Assembly: GCA_003586115.2 (NCBI GenBank)
Contig: QVOM02000101.1
Span: 28,298,139 to 28,362,138 of the forward strand
Origin: Salvator merianae
Lineage: Eukaryota; Chordata; Lepidosauria; Squamata; Teiidae
Length of the DNA: 64,000 nucleotides
Direction: 5' to 3'
Each line of letters opens with the position of its first letter. The first letter of the stretch is position 1. Below, one piece after another: positions 23,011 through 33,612 of this stretch. Position numbers and translations under genes: made by a program. The notes below the pieces were generated by a model, which saw only the letters and a list, made by a program, of their open reading frames with translations, was not told the DNA's origin and did not search any database.

Positions 23011-23305
23011 TAACAAGGTGATGACAACAACCAGTCTGGATAGCTTTAAGAAAGGATAGCACAAATTCATGGAGGATAGGTGTATCAATGGCCACTAGAA
23101 TGGATGCCTAGATACTGCTTTTGGGTTGCAGAGACAGGCATAACTTCTTTAAAGGAAATTTGCAGGGAGTCAACAACAAGTGAAGATTTTGCCTTTGTCT
23201 TCCGCTTGATGATGCCTGGAAGCAATTGGTGAGCCACTGTGTGAGACAGGATACTCAACTAGATGGGTTGTGGCCCAATCCAAGAAGACTCCTCTTATGT
23301 TCTTT
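23011..23305 (+). mobile_element. CR1-like 3' end, second family (TTATGTTCTT tail)
   Basis: Contains the family blocks ATAGCTTTAAGAAAGGATAG, TTCATGGAGGATAGGTGTAT and CACTGTGTGAGACAGGATAC and ends CTTATGTTCTT. Copies or fragments occur at 28005, 43334, 49509 and, inverted, 39205. The position of a short repeated tail at the 3' end and the 5' truncation are CR1-like, but no coding part remains, so the clade is inferred. Confidence 0.65.
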
Positions 23306-23394
23306 TGTTTTTAATTGCAGGATAATGTCAGAGAATAATGTTGGATGATTGTGCCTTAGCATCATGAAAATTAGACAGTTGGATTTATCTGTTT

Positions 23395-23455
23395 GCACTT
23401 CTATCATGTCGTTTCCCCTAAGGTCTTAGAGTGGGTTACAATAAGATTTGCCGTA
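23395..23455 (-). mobile_element. L2 LINE 3' end, outer copy (first part)
   Basis: The block CCCCTAAGGTCTTAGAGTGG on plus is the complement of the L2 3' UTR. It continues at about 23700-24115 beyond an inserted or juxtaposed plus-strand L2. Confidence 0.55.
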
Positions 23456-23467
23456 AGATCTGGAGAG

Positions 23468-23699
23468 GAAACTGACCCCTGAGGTATGCCAGGTACGCTC
23501 ACTTCATATGATCAGAAAATCACTGAAGACACACCTATTTACCCTATGGGCTGAGGAAACAACTTTCCCTCCCCTCATTCAGGGGCACTGTTGTTGTTTT
23601 TGATGTGTTTATTTTATAATTTGTTTTTATTGCTGTAATCCAACCTTAAACCTTTGGATATAGGGTGGGATTACAGTGCAAACAAATAAAATAAAATAA
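23468..23699 (+). mobile_element. L2 LINE 3' fragment
   Basis: Plus-orientation L2 end: ACCCCTGAGGTATGCC, then AGACACACCTATTTACC, then TTTGGATATAGGGTGGGATT and an AAATAAAATAAAATAAAA tail. It lies within an oppositely oriented L2 fragment. Confidence 0.75.
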
Positions 23700-24115
23700 A
23701 ACAAATTCAATACCATAACCAGAATCAAAATTCAAAACATTAAGAATCACAAATAACATGGCCTGAAAGGGGAGGGGGAAAAAAAAGTGTCCTTATCATG
23801 TATCTAAAAGTGAATGAAGATGGGGTTAGGTGAACTTTATAGGAGAGATCATTCTGCAGCATATGGGGGACTGACTCAGATAAGAAGCACTTGTGTACCC
23901 CTCCATCTTTATCTCCTGATAGTGGCAGCACCAAGAGGTCTTCTACGTATCTCAACCAATGAAAGGTTTATATTGGAGGAGGTGTTCCTTTAGATATCTG
24001 CAATCCAAGCAATTTACAGCTTTATATGTCAACATCAGAACACTGAACAGGGCTCAATAGTAGAACAGCAGCTTGCAGTTATTTTAGAATTGTTGTCATT
24101 TATATCAAGCTATTG
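23700..24115 (-). mobile_element. L2 LINE 3' fragment, outer copy (second part)
   Basis: Degraded complement of the L2 ORF2 C-terminus: blocks near 23845-23940 (ATTCTGCAGCATATGGGGGA) and 23975-24050 (GAGGTGTTCCTTTAGATATC, CTGAACAGGGCTC) match 56510-56730 by eye. Confidence 0.65.
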
Positions 24116-25215
24116 CTAACATTTCTGTTAAGCCACTGGACACCATTTAATTTTGGAGTGAACTGGCAATAACATCCAATTTCAGTTCTCCATATCATCT
24201 ATGGCTGCATCCCAATGTTGTGGGAAGAGACAATCTTCTGTCATGGATAGGCTGGGATAGGTGGGAGCTCCCCAGTTGTTCTCTATCTCTGTCCTGAAGC
24301 CCAGAAAAGGGAACATGAATTTCCACTCTTGATATGCCTACCAGAGTAAACATTCTTGAATCAGCATTTGGCAAATGGCATCAGCTTGAGAACACTTTGG
24401 AAGGTCATGATTTTGCTTCCTCTACTGTGAGGAGTGTGTATGGCAAGTGGCAAAAGGCAGAGGTAGGCTACTCTGAAGTTGTAGAGGCCCGGGCTGCCTC
24501 ATTAAAGATGGCCATGCAAAGTAGTGTTTATTCTACAAAAACACCCATCCTGATATAGGTTCTGAAAACAACCTATATCAGGAGAGCCTATGAACATCCT
24601 GAAGCAGTACAGAATAACAAAATGCAACTAAATGGCCTAAAGGTGGGTGATTACCAGGCTCATAAACCAGCAGCTATGTAAGTTTTCCTTCAGCATCATA
24701 CTTGGTTGTTTCCATTTCAGCCTCCAGCTCTTGTTGGGATAAGTTGGTTACTTGAAACTCTTCATTATGCTACAAGAACTTTTCTTGCTGCCTTCCCCTG
24801 CTACCTTCTCCACAGGATCAGATAGTAAGGCTGTGGAGAAGCAGTTATTTTATTGAAACTGTCACCTGGCTTTAGTTATGTGTGAAATTTGTGCTCTTTT
24901 TAAAGGTAATTGTGGTTGTCCTTCCTCTGAAGAGTAAACTATTCATTAATATGATATGTGTCATGTCTGTCATTGATTTATTTTCAGGTGTTTTGCATAA
25001 TTTAATGAGCCAATACACATTCATCACCACAAAGAGAACTTTCATTTCTCTTTATGTCACCTCAAACCCAACCCTATTTCAAAGGAGAGGTTACTTCACA
25101 TTAACAATGGGGTCTATAATCACTTGCTGAATAATCAGGGACTGAAAGACCTGTGTACTGCTGTCACTTAAGGAAAAAAGACCCAAAAAAACCCCACTCT
25201 TCTTGGATTTGAAAC
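24116..25215. other. No recognised feature
   Basis: Mixed-composition sequence. Short frames at 24334-24558 and 24882-25130 are not recognised and lack any supporting signal. Confidence 0.45.
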
Positions 25216-25218
25216 TTA

Positions 25219-25637
25219 GGGCCTGTTCACACTTTCAACTATGGAACAGACTATGCATGAACACCATCTGCACTGCGCAGGTATACCCATGACCAGCAGC
25301 AGGATACCAGCATTTGTGGTGAAAATGCTGCTGACCAGTGCTTGATTTTCACCATGGCAGTGGTTGTAAAGCATCCATCTGCTGCCATGGCAGCAGGCAC
25401 ATGCAGGCACAACTGAGTGATTGTGCAGGCTCAGCCACATATTTCAAGTCTGAATGTACATTACCAGGAGCTGACTATCAACTCCTGGTTAAGCTGTGGA
25501 GCACTAATTTGTGCTCTATAGCTATTCGTGATTGGGAGCAATGATATGCCGCCGGTCATGAGGGCCCCCATGAACTGTGGAAGCACTTTCCCAGCAAGTG
25601 TCCCTGACACTCACTTGTGCAAAGTTCAAACAGGCTC
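25219..25637. mobile_element. Harbinger-like MITE (target duplication TTA)
   Basis: Left end GGGCCTGTTCACAC and right end complementary to GAGCCTGTTTGAAC, flanked by TTA at 25216-25218 and 25638-25640. TTA is the classic PIF/Harbinger target duplication, which supports the superfamily call for the whole GGGCC-end group in this window. It is 419 bp with no coding capacity. Confidence 0.88.
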
Positions 25638-25816
25638 TTAGTTTAAAATCTAGTCAGCTGAAATAAAAAAAAATGGTTCCAGTGTCTAAAATGTGATTAT
25701 ATTTATTATGCTTATTTCAAGTATTTCAACAAGATCTTCAACTGAATTAAAACACACACACCCCAACACCAGCTGTGAGTTAACGAGACTCTTGTAGTAA
25801 AGCTAAAATGAAAGAG

Positions 25817-26249
25817 AAAGGCTGTCTCCAGGCGGTGAGAAGAAAATGCAGGATCTTGTTTAGATCCCACAATTGCCTCTCACTAGCCCTGCCAGACCCA
25901 GACCCTTACCTTTGTCTGGTGCTGCTCATGTTGGCACGATGTGCACTTCTGGGTATTTTGATGGCACAAAATATCCAAAAGTGTACAGGTGCCATCCCCT
26001 GCACTTGCACTGTAACTACTTTTGGTTCTGTTCCAGCCCTGCACTTCCACAGTGGCCATTTTCTTCAATAAGGATCCCCAGGGCAAGGGTCCAGACAAAA
26101 TAAGTTATATCACTATTTGGGGAAAACCTGGTTTGGGAGTTGATTTTCCTGGAATAGCAATATCACCCCAATATTCCAGGGCTATGCTGGGATTGCCACA
26201 GATGTGTGTGGCAATCTCAGCATAGACCCTGAGATTATCCTAGATATTA
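25817..26249 (+). mobile_element. Unclassified repeat shared with 43655-44005
   Basis: The block CACTTCTGGGTATTTTGATG followed by GCACAAAATATCC recurs inverted near 43915-43945. A strong hairpin with 19-bp arms (18 of 19 paired) lies at 26182-26225. Termini are not certain; the right end touches the MITE that starts at 26250. Confidence 0.45.
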
Positions 26250-26554
26250 GGCCCTGTCTGGATGCACCCACAGAAAGGGAAAACAAAACAAAACACTGCC
26301 CTACCCACACTGTCTTCAGCCTGTAGTTCATAGGAAAGTTAGGGCTATGGTGAACTGCACAAAGAGGGAACATACACACTTGTTCCATACATTCTTGTTG
26401 CCATTACAGGGCCATATGTGGGTGGGCCCTTCAGCATGCATAACCGTATATACATGTGGCATCATGTGCAGATGCTGACTGAGACTCTGCACTTGCATAA
26501 TGACATTACATGCGGGCATGCCAATACACACTGCAGACACACTCACAAAGGGTC
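26250..26554. mobile_element. Harbinger-like MITE (target duplication TTA)
   Basis: Starts GGCCCTGTCTGGATGC and ends CACAAAGGGTC, with TTA at 26247-26249 and 26555-26557. The termini are only partly complementary, so the copy is diverged. It is 305 bp and noncoding. Confidence 0.7.
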
Positions 26555-26557
26555 TTA

Positions 26558-28004
26558 TAGTGGTTCCAAAAATGTGTGAAACAATCAGTTAAGGTCCCTG
26601 CTTCATGTGGTTGACTCATATGTAGGACTGGTGCTGAAAAGAGCCAGGGCTGTTAGGAAAAGCACTTAAAAGTCCTTGGTCATTTGCATTCAACAAATGG
26701 AATTGCAGCACATCCCTAGTCACAGGTCTGGACTAGGAATGCATAAACATGAATTTTTATAAAATCCTTTCAGGTTCTGCAGAAAAGCGTTCAGTTTTGC
26801 AATGTTTTGTTTCTTTGTTTCTGTTTTGGTCTTTCTTGCCAGTCCATTTTTCACCTCAAGGCTGCAATTATGAGAATATTTGCCCAGGAAGGAATCACAC
26901 TGAAATCAACAGCAGTGCTGCAAAATCTAGTTTGGAGAAAACTTTCATCTCAGGAATTGTTGCAGAGTACGCTTGATTTGTAAAATGTTGACTCTTCCCC
27001 ACACAAACACGATCAATTACCTTGCTGAGATTGCTGCAAAGTATTAGTCCAATTAAGAACTATAAGTTAAACAGCTTATTAGTAATAGAAATAGGAACAG
27101 TAATAGTAATAGTAGTAGTGGTACAGATTGAAAAAATCTTCTCTGAAATTTGGTTTTTTTAAGAAGATATTTTTTTCCTTTTGCTTACCTTAAAAACAAT
27201 AACCTCAAGCAATGTAACACCTGTATTTCAAACAATATTCCTTTGCTTCTGTCAATGTTTGCTTCTAGTACTGTTTATTTGTTTATTTATTTATTTATTT
27301 TGAATTCTTTGAAGCCAATGCATGAATTCCATATAACTCATTTTTTCCCTAAGGTACACTGTTTGGGCCATTATAGATTTTTGTTGCATTTCTTTATCTA
27401 AAAGAATGCTAACTTCTTCCTTCCACACATAAATAGTTGTTGTATTCTATATTCAAGATAAGTGTCAAATGATAGACAGTTATCTATAGAAAAACTCATA
27501 CAGTGTGCTTGACTGGAATATTCATTCAAATTCAAATAATTCAAGTTCAGATCCATTGGATCTTTCTAGGATGTTCTGACTTCTAGATATGGCAAGGGGA
27601 AGAGAAGGAAGAATCAAAATGCATGTCATGAATGATATGAATAGTGTATGGAAAGATATTATGTAATGGGAGTACAGCACAATTGTTTCTTGTGGACTGA
27701 GAAGTCTGAGATGGTAGTATGATGAGCATGAGGTGAGCCTCTAATTGGAAGCCTCCCTTTGCTTTAGCTGAACCAAATTTTGGTCAATTGCAGATTACAA
27801 CCTAATCAACAGTGGATCTTGTTGCTACTGTTGCTATAGTATAACTCTTCTGTTTTCTCCTGAATTATTTTTGTAGCAGGAATATTGCAAATATAAACTT
27901 CTTTTTTTCCTGTTTCCTATAGGTCTAGCAAAGCAGCATAAAAAGTGTCACTGTGAATGAGGAGGGAACAGAGATGAGTAGCTTTCATAATTGTGAACCA
28001 GGAT
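26558..28004. other. No recognised feature; short (TTTA)n tract
   Basis: A (TTTA)n tract lies at about 27277-27301. A few AGT/AAT units occur near 27080-27125. No exon or transposon family is recognised. Confidence 0.45.
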
Positions 28005-28241
28005 AACCAGATAACTTTAAGAAAGAATTAGACAAATTCATGGGGAATAGTGTATTGATCACCGTTGAATGGATACCTAGATACTGTTTCAAGAGACAAG
28101 CAGGATGTCTCTAAACATCATTTGCAGAGAGTCAAGAGCAGGAGAAGGCTTTGCCTTTGTCTTCAGCTTGACAATGCCCAGAAGCAATTGGTGGGCCACT
28201 GTGTGAGACAGGATGCTGGACTAGATGAGCTGGGGTCTTTT
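28005..28241 (+). mobile_element. CR1-like second family, 3' fragment
   Basis: Blocks ATAACTTTAAGAAAGAATTA and TGGGCCACTGTGTGAGACAG match 23011-23305. The 3' tail is lost where Harbinger-like sequence begins. Confidence 0.65.
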
Positions 28242-28361
28242 GTTGTCCACAGCTAGTAGTGATTGGAAGCAAACTTCCGATTGCTAGGACTTCTGCAACA
28301 TGCAGATATACTGTATTAGTGAGCATGTATTCACTCACTTGTGCTAAAGTGAGAACAGTCT
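28242..28361. mobile_element. Right-end fragment of a Harbinger-like element
   Basis: Contains CCACAGCTAGTAGTGATTGG and ends AAAGTGAGAACAGTC, the family right terminus. The body is missing. The next element's left terminus starts only about 3 bp later. Confidence 0.5.
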
Positions 28362-28447
28362 CTGGGCTTGTTCACACTTGTAACTAGTGAGAGATAGGAA
28401 TGCTCACTAGACAAGTGCATCCCTACTACCACCAGACATGTAAAAAG

Positions 28448-28627
28448 GGCCCTTTCTGCACTTGGCCTTATTCCAGATTATATCTTGGAATAGGGATCTG
28501 CCGTCTGCATGCTACTATGAACTATGGCAGGCCCCACCTGGGGTCTGCTATAATCTGCACTAGCATGTGGAAAGCAGGTCCCTATTCTGGGATATAGTCC
28601 AGAATAAAGCCAAGTGCAGAAAGGGCC
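28448..28627. mobile_element. Foldback MITE, copy D (target duplication AAG)
   Basis: Starts GGCCCTTTCTGCACTTGGC and ends GCCAAGTGCAGAAAGGGCC, an exact complement over the terminal 19 bases. AAG flanks it at 28445-28447 and 28628-28630. It is the best preserved of the five copies at its termini, and its position suggests insertion into the larger element. Confidence 0.95.
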
Positions 28628-28640
28628 AAGGTGTCCAAAT

Positions 28641-28675
28641 CCTCACCTGAAGCTCAAAGTAAGCTTCAGGTGAGG
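28641..28675. repeat. Perfect 14-bp-arm hairpin
   Basis: CCTCACCTGAAGCT and AGCTTCAGGTGAGG separated by 7 bp. It lies immediately inside the MITE insertion. Confidence 0.95.
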
Positions 28676-29465
28676 AATCATTCGCACCTACCTTGTCCAC
28701 AACAGTGGCGGCCATCTTCTGGGTGATCAGCCCACCCATCATGCATGTGTGATCTCGTGAACACGCAATGCATGATGGGCAGTGGGGCCTACCCCAAATG
28801 GGCCCACACCACTGTGATCAGGCCCGGGATGCCAGACGAGGCCATGCTGCGCCCCGTCTGGCATTTTGGTGACTGATCACTGGTGCGAAGGGCAGTTGCC
28901 ATGGCAATGGCCTGCAAGCGTCAGGCCACTGCCATGGAGACCGGGAGGCCTGCACAGTGCCCAAACTGATGACACAACTCACGCATGCACACTGGGCCTC
29001 TCCCCCCCATAGCGCAATTGGGCCTTCACGATCGGGCCCGCAGCACCACAATCGGGCTCACCCAGCCTCACTGGCATGATCAGACCACCCCAATCGGGCT
29101 GGGCGGGTCCGATCAGGGCACCGTGGGCCTGAACACACTACAGGGGGGTGGGGAGAGGCCCAGTGCTCACGTGCGAGTTGAGTCATCAGTGTGCACACTG
29201 CAGGTACTCCCGGTCACCATGGCTGTGGCGTGATGCTTGCAGGCTGTTGCAGTAGTGACCGCCCTTTGCGCCCGCAATCGGGCACTGAAATGCCAGACGG
29301 GGTGCAGTGCAGCCCTATCCAGCTTGGGCCTGACAGGGGACTTGCGTAGGCCCGAAGGGGTAGGCCCCATTGCCCACCGCATGTGAGCATGTGGGTGGAG
29401 CTGCTGCAGTCACCAGGGCAGTGACCAGACGCTTGTCAGACGCTGTCATGGCGAGCATCAGGCAT

Positions 29466-29501
29466 GGATAATGGCGTTCGCACTTGTGAACACCATTATC
29501 C
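29466..29501. repeat. 36-bp imperfect palindrome
   Basis: GGATAATGGCGTTCGCAC pairs with GTGAACACCATTATCC with few mismatches. Confidence 0.9.
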
Positions 29502-29565
29502 AGCCTAAGACAAGTTTTCAGGACCCATCATGCAGATGATGTCTGCACGATGGGGTCTGTTCCAC

Positions 29566-29595
29566 GCTAGAATGGGCTAATTAGCCCATTCTAGC
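29566..29595. repeat. Perfect 30-bp palindrome near element end
   Basis: GCTAGAATGGGCTAA is followed directly by its exact complement. It lies 21 bp inside the right terminus at 29616. A comparable subterminal palindrome occurs in the relative at 45469-45938. Confidence 0.97.
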
Positions 29596-29655
29596 ATGGG
29601 AAGTGCAAACAGGCTCCCTGTGTGCTAAAATGTTAACTACAACAAATACAGCAGA

Positions 29656-30851
29656 TAGGGATGTGCATGAAATAATTTTCCGCTTTTCGCTTCGCAACGC
29701 TGCGAAGCAACGGACCTTCATTTTCGCATGAAAACTCTAGGTGCGAAACGGGAGACTTTCGTTTTCGCTGCGAAAATCTTCGCAAAAACCGGGGGCAAGT
29801 TACTTGCAAAATAAAGGAAATAAACTATCAAAAATCATACACTTCTTTCTGTAGGAAAACGCCTCACATATCCCCCTCTCCCTTTCACATTTTAGCGTGT
29901 ACCTTGCTAGTTTAAGGAGGTATTATTTTTTTCTAAGGCAAAATTGCACGGAGTTGACTTATAAGCGGTTTAAGCAGTGGCTAGCGTGAACGAGGGTGCG
30001 CTGCTATGCGGCAACGATACTTACAGGGGCCACGAGGTTGCGTGGAAATGCTAGTTTTTCCTTAATCTGTACACGAATGCAAGCCAAGGTCTTCCCTTCG
30101 CATTGATTTTTCACAGTTTTCGATTGATCTCTCACTCCCCCTATTATTTCTGTGTGCGTGTGCGCGTGACTGCACTTAACTTTCGTGATCAAATGGATCA
30201 TAAATTATTTCCTATTGGCTTATGTATTGGTATCAGCAATTGGCCTTTGGATTTTGAATCATTTCTTGTGAGGTTTTTGAGGGTGAAAAATAATCAGGTC
30301 ACTATTAACTCAATTAGACAGAGTCCAGCTGACAAGCACCTCCTCCTTATGAGGAGGGGAGGGCTCAGCGGCATGCAAAGTAGCCCCAGTAGCTTCCGTG
30401 GTTCAGACCAGTAGCGAAAACAGGCTGACCTGACAGTTGTACCCACCTCTTGCCCTCCGTTTCCAAAAAACAGAACTATATCTAACACAACGCACTTCAA
30501 TCAATTTTATTAATTCCTCCAAGTACTCTAGCCATCTGAGTCAGTTTCTCATCCTCATGCAAGAGAAAATACCATCTTTCGTCATTGCTTACACTACCTC
30601 TCTGCAACCTCTAGAGGCAGTGTATTGAGGCTGCAAAGCGTCAATGCTTCGATGCCACGAAGCTGCTAGCGGCGAAAAAAAGAGGGAGGTTTTTCGGCAA
30701 ATGGCGAAGGTCCCGAACTGCAGCGAAAGTCACCAGGACCTTTGCCATTTGCATTCACTGTTCATGTTTGCTTTCACATTTCATGCGAAGATGGAGAAAA
30801 CACCATTTTCGTGCGAAATTTGAATGTTACAAAGCTTCATGCATGTCCCTA
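29656..30851. mobile_element. hAT-type nonautonomous transposon (8-bp target duplication)
   Basis: Starts TAGGGATGTGCATGAA and ends with the complement of TAGGGACATGCATGAA. The 8-bp duplication ACAGCAGA is perfect (29648-29655 and 30852-30859), diagnostic of hAT-like transposition. It is 1,196 bp, with ends rich in CGAAAA and CGCTTCGC strings. I find no transposase or BED zinc finger; the open frames inside are short and overlapping. A related element with nearly the same TIR sits at 56798-59388. Confidence 0.92.
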
Positions 30852-30859
30852 ACAGCAGA

Positions 30860-32977
30860 TGCAAGTTTTGGCAGAGTCACCTGGTTAGATTTTGTTTGTT
30901 TGTTTGTTTCCCCCACACACACATCAATTGGCCACCCTGCTGGCTGCTGGTGTCTATCCTGTTGGGTTGCAAGTCTTAAAGACAAACCAAAATGAATGGT
31001 ATAAAAATATTTTATTGGTAACACCCTGAAAGTCTGAACTGTGGTCACTCTTGAAGTGTTTAGGACAGCAGAGTACCATAGCCACAATTCAAGACCATTT
31101 AATGGGAACTTTCCTGGAGAACAGAAACTACTATCATCTTGCTATTGATCCAGGTCAATATACTTCCTGCCATAAAGTAAATCTGTTACAAGAAATAAAA
31201 TCTCTGTTATGAAGACTTCTCCTACCTTAACCTGTGCACCCAGCATCCCTCAGTTTGTGTGGTTGTGTGGTTTTTGAACCTTGTGTGTGATTTAATAAAT
31301 AAACTGAAGAGGTTTGGGTAGGGATTGATAACTCATACATATTTTAAAAAACTCAAATTTGTTGTGAGGAAATAATGAAAATTTGTATCGAGACAGAAAA
31401 TTCATAAATCCAGAAAACCGAAAGGTAAACCTTTCCACATCTTTTTGTGAGCTAAAAGAACAGGGGGAAATCCTTGAATTAATTTCAAGATAGTTTTGCT
31501 GAGTCTCCCTTGCACTGACATCTAGGAGTGGCTCCCTATATTGAATTGGCCATGCTTAGACTGAATTTGGCCAGCAGGATTGGTTGGCTGCTCACTTCAC
31601 TTTTGCTGTAGGACTTGAGAACTTGTAGGCCTTAAAACACACATATGTCTTAAAGTCTTGTAACATTATCTGGTTATAATCTTAATGATACATGAAACTG
31701 ACAAGATTATTTTGGGAGCTCTAATGAAGCTGTTGAATCCTAGCGAAGACGTGAGGAAGCAAAGGCACCATACTTTATGCTTGTGAGCTTGAGAATTGCT
31801 AGATATCTCCAAGAGATGCTCCTGAGCCTGCAACAGGGCCAATCTTCAAGGCATATTGGCAAAGAGGTAGTTGATGGGACAGGTAATAAGATGAAGAAGG
31901 ACACGGATTGAGTCATGCCCTGTTGGTGATTACCGGTGTGTGAAGTCTAAAGGACAACAGAGATTCAGTATTGAGGACTAATGCTAACTGAGGAAGTAGA
32001 CTTTTCACAGATGGTTATGCACTTAGACCTGGAGCATCCAAAGGCCATCAGTCAATTTTTGTCCTAGCCTAAGCTACATTGATGGTTGTTCCTGACATAG
32101 TGAAAACACAATGGGCTTACAATGAAGCTGGTACCCTGCAAAAGGATCCAAGTTTGCCTGGCTAGCAGGATCAGCACAATCCTGTTAATTCCCATTCTAA
32201 CAGAAGTCCTTAATCATGAGAAGTTCCTAAAAGACACACAAACATAGGGTGTGCTGCCAGTCTTTTCATCTCTTTGCAATTCCACACAGACAAGTGGGCA
32301 TGAACAATCCAAACCTGGATGCCCAAGCCTGGGAAGAATAGATAAATAGTAATCTCTCCCTCCAAATACTCTGTGCTGTCAGTAGAACAGACAGAAAATT
32401 TGGCTACATGGATCCTTGGATTTGATCTGGGCAATGATTGTCAAGGTCTTAGCCTCTAAAGGCATCAACCCAGTTATAGTCCTGTCAGGGCTGTGAAGGT
32501 AAAATGGAGTTTTGTGAGAAGGATTATGAGAGTTTGGAACAATATACAGAGTGCATTTCAGCTTGAGGAAAAAGTAGAATGTGCACAGGTAAACATGAAG
32601 CACTGTGAACAAATAGATAAGATGAATTTAGTAGCAGAAGAAGATAGCCTTGAAGTAGAGAAAGCTCTTTGTTCTAGCTTTACTTGTTATCAGCTTATTT
32701 GAGGCCCTACTGTTAGTGATGTTACACTTTCTTTTTATTGAATTCTTTGAATTTAATTGGTCAAGAGTATGAATAAGTATGCCTGAATCATGCCTGGTAT
32801 AATTTGCTTATTTTATACTACTGTAGTGAGAATTCCAATGCCTTCTAGCTAGTGATTTAGTTTGTTGTTAATAAGGTTAATGAAGGAAGAAGAGGCATGG
32901 AATTTAATGACATTCTAGGGGAATTTAACATATGTTCTTTTCAGTTTCTTTTAAAATATGAACTCAGGGAATTGTTT
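30860..32977. other. No recognised gene
   Basis: Mixed sequence. A short (GTTT) tract lies near 30891-30909 and an AATAAATAAA near 31294. The stretch at 31700-32700 is less AT-rich with several short frames, but I could not match it to gag, pol or any host protein. Confidence 0.4.
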
Positions 32978-33612
32978 GTTAGGATACGAAAAGGGTCTGG
33001 GATGGGAATGGATAGAGGCTAATTGACATCAAACATGGGTTCTTTAAAGATCTTCTTAAGATACTTTCTGCATTATCATGTTGTGATAATGCAGAAATCT
33101 GTAAACAGCTGAACCTATATTGACCAGAGAGATTAGAATATCATTTCCCGTAACTAACATGAGAAGATTAACTCTGGTTCAGCTGGGAATGTAACTCCTT
33201 TTACTGTAAATCTGTCTCTGCCATGATTGTTATCAGCAGAAGCCTGTTCCAAAATTCCTATAAATGTAAACCCTTCTCCCTGAGTAAACTGCTCTACAGC
33301 CACGAGATGTCTTGTGTCTGTAAGCCCCTTGGCCAAGGATCATTGTCTTATTCGTTAGTCTGTCTCTTTGTGTGGGTAATTGTCATTCTGCCAGCCTAAA
33401 CCTCTAGCTCCGTGAGAACCTGGGAAAACACTTCCAGTCGGGGAAGTGGGTGCAATTTTGCACGCAACACTACTCTATATAAGCTTTGTTTTGATAACTA
33501 ACAGGTACAACTCCATTGTTTTTGATTAATGGCACAGTTGTCCTAGTACACTAATAAATAATAAATCTGCAGCTTTGCCTTGATTTTTCTTTGGTCCAGT
33601 TAATTTCTACAA
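32978..33612 (+). other. Possible solo LTR
   Basis: Begins TGTTAGGATACG and ends CTACAACA. It has a TATA-like CCTATAAATG at about 33257 and AATAAATAATAAA at about 33552. The distance and order fit an LTR, but no target duplication was found and no internal retroviral region adjoins it. Confidence 0.3.

Larger units (their letters stand above)
28364..29616. mobile_element. Large GC-rich foldback Harbinger-like element
   Basis: Left end GGGCTTGTTCACAC; right end complementary to GAGCCTGTTTGCACTT. The flanks TCT and CCT match at two of three positions, so the pairing of these two ends is probable rather than certain. The interior is strikingly GC-rich, with repeated CGATCGGGCCCG-like strings, and folds on itself: 28780-29010 is the inverted counterpart of about 29150-29380. 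A foldback MITE (28448-28627) is inserted near the left end. No transposase frame is recognised. Confidence 0.6.
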
